Shown here in pieces: positions 55,870 through 64,000 of a stretch of 64,000 nt of DNA. Origin of the DNA: Silene conica (lineage: Eukaryota; Streptophyta; Magnoliopsida; Caryophyllales; Caryophyllaceae); assembly GCA_029255685.2 (NCBI GenBank), contig CM055315.2:33857501-33921500 (forward strand), written 5' to 3'. Every line of letters starts with the position of its first letter. Within the stretch, counting starts at the first letter, position 1. A program made the translations under genes and the position numbers. Under the pieces are notes generated by a model. The model was not told where the DNA came from. It did not search any database and saw nothing but the letters and a program-made list of their open reading frames with translations.

Positions 55870-56882
55870 TGTAACACCCCGTATTTTATAATAATATTTT
55901 ATTATAAAAGTATTTTATTTAATTAATTATTTCGAAGTTTGTTAATGAGTTTTGGAATTATATATTTATAGCTCCGTTCTCTATTTAATTATTTTCCGTT
56001 TTGATCTACTTTTGGATGGGTTAAAATGTCCGTGTAGTATTTAATTATTTTAATATAATAATTACTTTTCTATTTCAAGTTCTCTTTACGTTTTAATATG
56101 GCTCAATCCAATTTATAATCAGATAATCCATTGTATGAGCTAATGGACCAAAAGCCCATTAGTTAATCTCCTTATAAATAGATTTAACCTAGCAAGCAAC
56201 TAGGTCAAACCTTTTATTTTTCACGTGAAAGTGCCGCGCCACTTTCTCCCTCTTTCTCGTCTATTTTCTCTTCTTTTACCCTTTGACTTCATTGTTGAAT
56301 ATCTTTTCTTCGCCCAAACTCAAAGATAAATTATATTTTCACAATCCTTGCTCTTACTTCTACAATATAATCTATTCAAAATATTTTATTGGTAATTATT
56401 TGTATAAACCTTTAGACCTATGTTTTGGGTCTCTTGTTTTGTGTTTAAAGAAGAAGAAGTCTTTCTTTTTGGCGTCTTCGAAAGAGTGATGGTTTGGTAC
56501 AATTTCTATCATAAGGATTTGTATTTACGCTTTCTTTAAAGTTGCCTTTTGGGGTTATTGACACGTGTTGGAGACAAGGCTTTGTTGGTCGTATTCTTTA
56601 TGGACGTCCTCATTAATTGCTAAAAAGGTAACTAGGTGTTTCTCTTTTAATTGTGTTTATGCCAATTGATGTAATTAATATGATTTAATGATTGTTTGTA
56701 CGATTAGTACATGTTTGATTATTTATTGTCATGAATTAATTGTGCTCCATATATTTATGTATGCTTTATTATCGTAATTGTGGATTGTAATGTGTTGATA
56801 AGTCGTTATGGGTGTCGTGTGCGCAACTAGGGTTCGCGAGAAAACCCTAATGGTGGCATGGTGAACGGCCAAGAGCATTGCT

Positions 56883-57282
56883 CAAGGTTATAGTTGAAGT
56901 ATGTGTAACCTTGAAAATATGATTCAAGGTTATAGCTGAAACTAGTACAACTTTGAGTATTACTCAAAGTTATGGCTGAAGAGGTATAACCTTAAGTGCG
57001 AGTCAAAGTTATAGCTGATGTTAATATAACTTTGGGTTGCGAGTTAAAGTTATAGCTGAAACTAATATAACTTTGAATTACGAGTTAAAGTTATAGCTGA
57101 GACTAACATAAACCTGAGGTATGACTCAAGGTTATGGTTGGTGCTAGTATAACTTTAGGTTCGTGTCAAGGTTTGGCTAAGGTTACTATAACCTCAAGCC
57201 ATATGTGGAAGTTATAGTCGAGGTTAGTAAAACCTCGCATCCATTACTTATGTTATAGTTAAAGTTACTATAACTTTGGGTT
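56883..57282 (+). repeat. Ten-unit, 40-bp hairpin array in the LTR of E
   Basis: Units start about every 39-42 bp and share AGTTATAGCTGAAACTA-like centres. The flanks pair within a unit and vary between units: CAAGGTTA with TAACCTTG (unit 1), CAAAGTTATA with TATAACTTTG (unit 4), AAAGTTATA with TATAACTTT (unit 5); later units pair less well. The same array is at 62951-63350. Confidence 0.8.
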
Positions 57283-57649
57283 GTTTATACTTGATTCACA
57301 TGTTGAGTTGTGTTCAGTGATTGTATAATATTGTGTTTGCATATGTCGTTGGATACTTCTATGCATTTGATATTAGGACAGTCTGTTATGGTGTTCTACT
57401 GGTTTGAGTCGTGATGGTATTCACGCATGTTAGTACAGTCAGTTATACTGTGCATTGTTGTTTGCTAGTTTGAATAGATGACGGTAGTATCAGTTATATA
57501 CTATCGGAATGAACTAACGCCACCCATTGATGTGGGATTTATTTTGGTCTATGTTCGGGGGTGGCCAGATTCGTCAGTTATACGTTCTGGGTCCCGAGTG
57601 TCGTTCGGTGTACAGTTATTGCATCGAGAGGTCTGGCCAGGTCTTAGGC

Positions 57650-57801
57650 ACATAGGCAGTGGTGATACGCTATACATAGTACCGTGGAGGCAGTGGTGAT
57701 ACGCTCCACACCGATGGAGGCAGTGGTGATACGCTCCGTCAGTCAGAGGCAGTGGTGATACGCTCTGACAAGTTAGAGGCAGTGGTGATACGCTCTAACG
57801 G
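57650..57801 (+). repeat. Five-unit hairpin array, invariant 14-nt loop
   Basis: Each unit has the identical core GCAGTGGTGATACG. The flanks are complementary and different: ATAG/CTAT, GTGGAG/CTCCAC, GATGGAG/CTCCGTC (one G-T pair), GTCAGAG/CTCTGAC and GTTAGAG/CTCTAAC. Units are 29-34 bp apart. The 3' LTR copy is at 63718-63869. Confidence 0.9.
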
Positions 57802-57805
57802 GCGT

Positions 57806-57930
57806 TCGCTCTATTCGCTATGCTTTGATGATAGCTTTGTGCCTTCTGTTACAATGGATTGTGTGTCACCATATTCGCTACGCTTTATCGCTAGCATTGT
57901 GCCTTATGTTACTATGAGTCGTGAGTCACT
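57806..57930 (+). repeat. Two-copy 58-bp repeat with a small hairpin
   Basis: Copies start near 57810 and 57871 (ATTCGCTAYGCTTT...GTGCCTT.TGTTAC). The hairpin arms are GCTAT with ATAGC in one copy and GCTA with TAGC in the other. Confidence 0.7.
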
Positions 57931-58493
57931 TGGGTTGTAAGTGTTCATGGTCTAGTGGTCGCGTATGGTCTAGGTTTGTTTGGTTCTTTTGTCTAGTGGA
58001 GAATATCATGGTATGGTCAGTTTGCTTTCATGTCATGTCATGTTTATACCCTCACATGATTGCCGTATTATGTCTTCAAATGATGGTAAGTTTGATTGGA
58101 CTTTCATGAGTGTAGATGATCTCGCATGTTTACTGGTTTTACATTTCAATTGTTATTGATTGTTGGTTATATTCAATTGTTGTAAACATGACTGGGAGAG
58201 CATCTAGTTACTCCCGACTGATTGTCGACCCCCTTCTCAGGTTGTTCAGGTTGTTGCTGTTTGGTTGATGCCTGCTTGGGGAATGTGCGAAGCGAGCTTA
58301 ATAATTTGTTTAGGACCTTTGCTTTAAGTTTTTAAGAATCTTCGAATAATGTAACTAGTTTGGTTTTGGTTTAGTATCGATCCGGATTTGGGTAAGGTGT
58401 TTCCGCCACCTTAACCCAGTTATCATTGAGTTACACTCTGATATTCATTTATATTATGTTTTTCCTTTGTTTTATAATCCGGGTTGTTACAGT

Positions 58494-58505
58494 TGGTATC
58501 AGAGC
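58494..58505 (+). promoter_or_regulatory. Primer-binding site (tRNA-iMet) of element E
   Basis: TGGTATCAGAGC, two bases after the LTR end. Confidence 0.95.
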
Positions 58506-61500
58506 GAACACGCTCCCAACTCTCGCGTAGAGTTTGACTAAAATGATAATGACTTAGTAAATGAGTGAGAGTAAATGGGGTAGAAACAATTAAGGACTTG
58601 TTTGTTTACATCTTAATGTTTCATAACGTTGTTAATTATAGTACATGTATTGTTCATCTACTTTTTTTGTTTATGTATTAATGTTTCGCATAGTGGTTAA
58701 TTATTTTACATGTGTGCTCATGTATTTGTTTGTTGCCTGTTATTTTTCATATCATTACTTAATGTATTGAATGTATAATTCATCTACTTGTTTTATCATG
58801 TGTTTTCGTATATTTATTAATTGTGTTATTTGTGTTGATCATGAAATTGTGTATTTATACATTGATGTTTTGCATCGTTATTAATTGTATTACATGTTTG
58901 TAAGTCTTAATGTTCATCGTTATTAATTGTATGAAATCTATAGTTTATATAATGTGTTGTTTATGACTTGATGTTACGTTTCGTCATTAATTGTTCAAAA
59001 ATGTGTTGTTCATGTATAACTTTTTCGAGCATGCTCTGTTGATTTTAAAGACGGTCAATTTTGAAAATGTCCTTGGCATGTTACGTCTTGCATGTTGTTT
59101 TTGGTTTTATCTCGGTCAAAACTTTTTCCTTGATAACCCGAGCTTTACTCTTATCGTACTTTCATCCTTTCGGATAATTTGGTGACATCGTACCTTGTTT
59201 GAGGAGATTCCGAGGTTGTTTCCCTGGTGGTTTTTTGAGGTATCAAGTTAAGATTGTTTGACAGTTTGGGATGTTCAGGTATGAAAGAAACGTGCATTTA
59301 TGAGTTTGGTAACGAGGGAGTTTGTTTTTGAGATTTGAGGTTGTTAAGAAGAAGTTAACTTTGGGATTAGAGTTTGTTGAGATGAAGTTTATTTTGGGAA
59401 TAGTTGTTGTTAGGATGGAGTCTCATTTGGGATAAGTGGTTGTTAAGTTCTCTTTGTGTGCTTGAGGAACTCCTTATTGAGGATAGAGAGTGAATGAATG
59501 ATATGTGGCATAAGATGTATGATTGTGGATGTATAGTTTCAATGGAAGTGAGAGACATAATGAGTGAATTTATCTTATGCTCTTATTTTTGGGAATACCG
59601 AGGCTTATGCTGTTAATGGTTATAATTTTTGGGATTTTTATCTTGCGTTAAAGGGAACGTTATGCGAGTTATTTATGGATCGAGGATAGAATGCTGGAAA
59701 CGGTTTGAATGTTATCATAGAGTTTAGATTGAGCAAGTTGAGAATTTTGGAGACTATGCTTGTCTTTAATTGGAATATCATATTTGAGGAATAAGAATCT
59801 TCGAGGATTTATAATGAGTTATGAAAGATTTATGGTTTATCCGTTGAGGAGATATTTAATGGTTGTACATTTTAAAGGATTGAGTGAGAGAGATGAACTG
59901 TAATTTATGGGCTTGTGAGATGTTAATGTTAAAGAGTTAGCGTTGACTTAGTGAACGATCGTGTTGACGTTGTTTATAATGGATCGAGGTGTTCATCTTT
60001 TGAGGATATAAAAATTGTTATGGATTGATTCTTTAATTTAATTAGATGGAGTTCTTGCGAGTGAAAAGAGTTGAGAGTTGGTGGTCATGAGAGTTGATGA
60101 TCTTGAGAGTTGATAATTTGAGGAATGTAGTTAGTGATGGTAAAGGGGATTTGTGTAGATGTTTGTTGGTGTTGAGGTATTATGGAGATATGATGAAAGG
60201 ATGTTCCGAGACGTTGTGACCTTGAGTGATGACTGTACGAGAATTGTAAAACCTTGGTTATCGTGCTTTATTTATCTTGTCTTGAGGTGTCGTCTTGGTG
60301 TTTATAAATTTGTTTTGGAGCTATTCTTGTCATCCTTGCACGTGTCGACCATACCTCTTTTATTTGAGCCTTTAGACCAAAAGTTTCTTGTTTATCTTTG
60401 TCCTTTGTTTATTTTATCTATTGTTACTCTCTATTTGATATTTATTTCAACTCAAGTTCCTTCTTTGAACTTTTGTAATTATCCTCTTTACGTTGATTTT
60501 TCATTGAGCTTATATTTCTAAAACGATGTTACATTGATTTCTCATTGCGTTGAGCTTATACTTTCTAAAACTATGTTTTCGTTTGCTTTTATATTGCGCG
60601 AACATATTCGGTTTTGGTTTACAAGTTATTTATTCTTTTATGGTAACTTGAAAATGTTTGAAATATCTTTAAAGCTACTTGTGATCATCTCGTAGTGGAA
60701 GCTTGAATCCTTTCGTGAGGAATGTTAGATCTTTGATTTTGATGTTTGGCTATTGGAGTTTGAGAGCATAGTAACATTTGTTGAATGAGAGTATTAATTT
60801 GGATGACATACAAAGTTTTGGAGAAGTAGTGTTAAAGGTCTTTTTTGAGGTTTGAAAGTTTAAGGGTGTTATTATTTTGATGGACATAGCTTTGTACAAT
60901 GTTTTGGTGGATTCTTAATGGTAAGATGATACTCATGGATAGTAAACCATGACTATGAATTGAGGTTATAAGCTTAGTTTTTATATGAGAATGGGTGATG
61001 AGATTTGATAATGATGTTGTTACGCTTTGATGGAAATGCGTTATTGATGATAAGTTTTCAAAGATAATGATTTGGATCTTGCGAGTGTGACTGATGATTA
61101 GGTGGTGAGATTGAGGTTTGAGATTGATGACTTTGGATACTAGACATATATGGAGAATTATCGAGAGTTTATATTAAGCCTTTTTGAGGTTAAGAGTGTA
61201 TATGAAAGTAAGCGCTACCAACTTTGAGGAAATTATGGTAGCTATAATTTTAATGGCACACATGAATAGAAGAGTTTGCTTATTTGGAAGAGTTTTATAG
61301 CTTTGAGATTATCTGTTTGAGGTTTTGGTCAATGCCGGATTTGTGTGGTGAATAGTAAACTATATTTGAAGTGTTTGTTGAAAGTGATTTGGACTTGGAG
61401 AAATAGTAATAAGTTTTTGAGAGGTTATATATGTTGTTTAATGATGGTGAATGATGGTGGAGTAATGTTCGGAGTATGAGGACTAAAAGTTAAATAGTTC

Positions 61501-61902
61501 ATGAGATGAAAGAGTACACATTGATGAGTGTACTACTTAATGGTTTTGAGTGAGCTTGGTGAAAGTGAGGAAACCTTGATGAGTTAGTATGTGAGATGTA
61601 ATGGTGTTTGTGAGTGTTAACCACATGCTTAAAGGTGATGCATGTGTGAAAACATTGTGGTTTTACGATAACTAGATCGTATTGAGATAAATGATTATTT
61701 TGGGTTGTGAGTATGAGTTTGATATTTCTTTTGAGGTTGTATAGTGTGTGAATATGATTATAACTTTGAGGATGTGAGATACCTCTTTATGGTTGAGTGT
61801 TGATAAGGATCAGAGTGCGCAGCGGTTAGGATTCCGAGATGGCTTTCGTTGATGATCACTTGTAATTCTTACCTTGTTTTGATCTTATGTTTGAAATTCA
61901 AG
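58506..61902 (+). other. Interior of element E, no gene seen
   Basis: About 3.4 kb of G/T-rich plus-strand sequence. The longest frame (60159-60521, 120 codons) has no gag, protease, RT or integrase motif. AGTTTGTTGAGATGAAG-like and GAGTTGATGAT-like words recur loosely between 59330 and 60120. Confidence 0.75.
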
Positions 61903-61920
61903 TTTCGAGGACGAAACTTC

Positions 61921-61937
61921 TTTTTAGGGGGTTAGAT
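61921..61937 (+). promoter_or_regulatory. Polypurine-like tract of element E
   Basis: TTTTTAGGGGGTTAGAT directly before the 3' LTR, in the position used to prime plus-strand DNA. Confidence 0.7.
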
Positions 61938-64000
61938 TGTAACACCCCGTATTTTATAATAATATTTTATTATAAAAGTATTTTATTTAATTAATTATTT
62001 CGAAGTTTGTTAATGAGTTTTGGAATTATATATTTATAGCTCCGTTCTCTATTTAATTATTTTCCGTTTTGATCTACTTTTGGATGGGTTAAAATGTCCG
62101 TGTAGTATTTAATTATTTTAATATAATAATTACTTTTCTATTTCAAGTTCTCTTTACGTTTTAATATGGCTCAATCCAATTTATAATCAGATAATCCATT
62201 GTATGAGCTAATGGACCAAAAGCCCATTAGTTAATCTCCTTATAAATAGATTTAACCTAGCAAGCAACTAGGTCAAACCTTTTATTTTTCACGTGAAAGT
62301 GCCGCGCCACTTTCTCCCTCTTTCTCGTCTATTTTCTCTTCTTTCTCCCTTTGACTTCATTGTTGAATATCTTTTCTTCGCCCAAACTCAAAGATAAATT
62401 ATATTTTCACAATCCTTGCTCTTACTTCTACAATATAATCTATTCAAAATATTTTATTGGTAATTATTTGTATAAACCTTTAGACCTATGTTTTGGGTCT
62501 CTTGTTTTGTGTTTAAAGAAGAAGAAGTCTTTCTTTTTGGCGTCTTCGAAAGAGTGATGGTTTGGTACAATTTCTATCATAAGGATTTGTATTTACGCTT
62601 TCTTTAAAGTTGCCTTTTGGGGTTATTGACACGTGTTGGAGACAAGGCTTTGTTGGTCGTATTCTTTATGGACGTCCTCATTAATTGCTAAAAAGGTAAC
62701 TAGGTGTTTCTCTTTTAATTGTGTTTATGCCAATTGATGTAATTAATATGATTTAATGATTGTTTGTACGATTAGTACATGTTTGATTATTTATTGTCAT
62801 GAATTAATTGTGCTCCATATATTTATGTATGCTTTATTATCGTAATTGTGGATTATAATGTGTTGATAAGTCGTTATGGGTGTCGTGTGCGCAACTAGGG
62901 TTCGCGAGAAAACCCTAATGGTGGCATGGCGAACGGCCAAGAGCATTGCTCAAGGTTATAGTTGAAGTATGTGTAACCTTGAAAATATGATTCAAGGTTA
63001 TAGCTGAAACTAGTACAACTTTGAGTATTACTCAAAGTTATGGCTGAAGAGGTATAACCTTAAGTGCGAGTCAAAGTTATAGCTGATGTTAATATAACTT
63101 TGGGTTGCGAGTTAAAGTTATAGCTGAAACTAATATAACTTTGAATTACGAGTTAAAGTTATAGCTGAGACTAACATAAACCTGAGGTATGACTCAAGGT
63201 TATGGTTGGTGCTAGTATAACTTTAGGTTCGTGTCAAGGTTTGGCTAAGGTTACTATAACCTCAAGCCATATGTGGAAGTTATAGTCGAGGTTAGTAAAA
63301 CCTCGCATCCATTACTTATGTTATAGTTAAAGTTACTATAACTTTGGGTTGTTTATACTTGATTCACATGTTGAGTTGTGTTCAGTGATTGTATAATATT
63401 GTGTTTGCATATGTCGTTGGATACTTCTATGCATTTGATATTAGGACAGTCTGTTATGGTGTTCTACTGGTTTGAGTCGTGATGGTATTCACGCATGTTA
63501 GTACAGTCAGTTATACTGTGCATTGTTGTTTGCTAGTTTGAATAGATGACGGTAGTATCAGTTATATACTATCGGAATGAACTAACGCCACCCATTGATG
63601 TGGGATTTATTTTGGTCTATGTTCGGGGGTGGCCAGATTCGTCAGTTATACGTTCTGGGTCCCGAGTGTCGTTCGGTGTACAGTTATTGCATCGAGAGGT
63701 CTGGCCAGGTCTTAGGCACATAGGCAGTGGTGATACGCTATACATAGTACCGTGGAGGCAGTGGTGATACGCTCCACACCGATGGAGGCAGTGGTGATAC
63801 GCTCCGTCAGTCAGAGGCAGTGGTGATACGCTCTGACAAGTTAGAGGCAGTGGTGATACGCTCTAACGGGCGTTCGCTCTATTCGCTATGCTTTGATGAT
63901 AGCTTTGTGCCTTCTGTTACAATGGATTGTGTGTCACCATATTCGCTACGCTTTATCGCTAGCATTGTGCCTTATGTTACTATGAGTCGTGAGTCACTTG
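61938..64000 (+). repeat. Element E 3' LTR, cut by the window edge
   Basis: Collinear with 55870-57932; the remaining 559 bp or so lie outside. Confidence 0.95.

Larger units (their letters stand above)
55870..58491 (+). repeat. Element E 5' LTR
   Basis: 2,622 bp, TGTAACACCCCG...GGTTGTTACA. A hairpin array lies at 56883-57282, a second at 57650-57801, and a two-copy repeat at 57806-57930. Confidence 0.95.
55870..64000 (+). mobile_element. Element E: young non-autonomous large LTR retrotransposon
   Basis: The 5' LTR is 55870-58491, followed by a tRNA-iMet primer site (58494-58505). A 3.4-kb interior is without recognisable gag or pol. A conserved Tekay/Del-type end word (TTTCGAGGACGAAACTTC) comes at 61903-61920 with a polypurine-like tract, then the 3' LTR from 61938 to beyond the window edge. 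The two LTRs align without gaps over 2,063 bp (offset 6,068). I noticed only four substitutions: two near 56277, one near 56786 and one near 56862. That implies a very recent insertion. The left flank GTCTT should recur outside the window near 64560. A large retrotransposon derivative needing another element's proteins fits best. Confidence 0.9.

Noticed and set aside
56283-56489. A 68-codon frame duplicated at 62351-62557
   Set aside because: Conserved only because both copies lie in the two LTRs of the same young element.
57650-57801. CRISPR-like array: constant repeat with variable spacers
   Set aside because: The variable parts are complementary flanks of each hairpin, not independent spacers. 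The array sits in a plant LTR and no cas-like gene exists.
60159-60521. A 120-codon frame in the interior of element E
   Set aside because: Hydrophobic and low-complexity, with no retroelement or host motif.

Overview
This window looks like nuclear DNA from a flowering plant with a large, repeat-rich genome. The evidence is spliceosomal introns, plant-type Ty3/gypsy and Ty1/copia retrotransposons with tRNA primer-binding sites, CACTA (En/Spm) transposons, a Cassandra LTR carrying a 5S-like core, a TRIM, and Stowaway-type MITEs. A eudicot, perhaps in the Caryophyllales, is my guess; nothing here proves the family.

Only one intact host gene can be supported: a minus-strand SNF2-family ATPase of the SWI2/CHR9 (ERCC6L2-like) group at 43746-54384. 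Its eight exons join in phase to 885 codons plus stop. Its 3.8-kb fourth intron holds a TA-microsatellite-flanked element and a MITE. Downstream of it lies a decayed LINE endonuclease fragment.

From 1 to about 43 kb the window is nested transposable elements. Left to right: a copia-type LTR and an LTR with an initiator-Met primer site (element A); an Athila-like ORF1 pseudogene; a truncated minus-strand Athila-like element with a tRNA-Asp primer site (B); and a minus-strand gypsy element (D) whose pol is interrupted by a solo LTR (F). The 5' LTR of D is split by a 17-kb CACTA transposon (CACTA-1, 16191-33231, TSD CTA). CACTA-1 was itself hit by a 553-bp TRIM (TSD TCAAT), a solo copia LTR (TSD CACCG) and a 10.7-kb gag-protease-only Athila-like element (C, 21001-31698, TSD GGTAC). 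Element C was hit in gag by a second CACTA (23255-25718, TSD TTC). From 34.3 to 43 kb come LTR fragments, TA-flanked inverted repeats, a gag pseudogene, an Athila ORF1 remnant split by another copy of the same solo copia LTR (TSD AATAC, itself carrying a MITE) and a Cassandra solo LTR (TSD ACCCT). From 55870 to the end is a very young non-autonomous large LTR element (E), with its 3' LTR cut by the window edge.

The most unusual signal is in the LTRs. Three different families (C, D and E) each carry a tandem array of short hairpins. In each array the loop sequence is nearly constant and family-specific, while the stems differ from unit to unit yet stay complementary. Separately, elements A, B and C are strewn with a short palindrome of core TCGAYCGA, present in LTR, leader and gag coding sequence alike. 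I do not know of a description of either, and both can be tested by computation. All alignments and difference counts here were made by eye.
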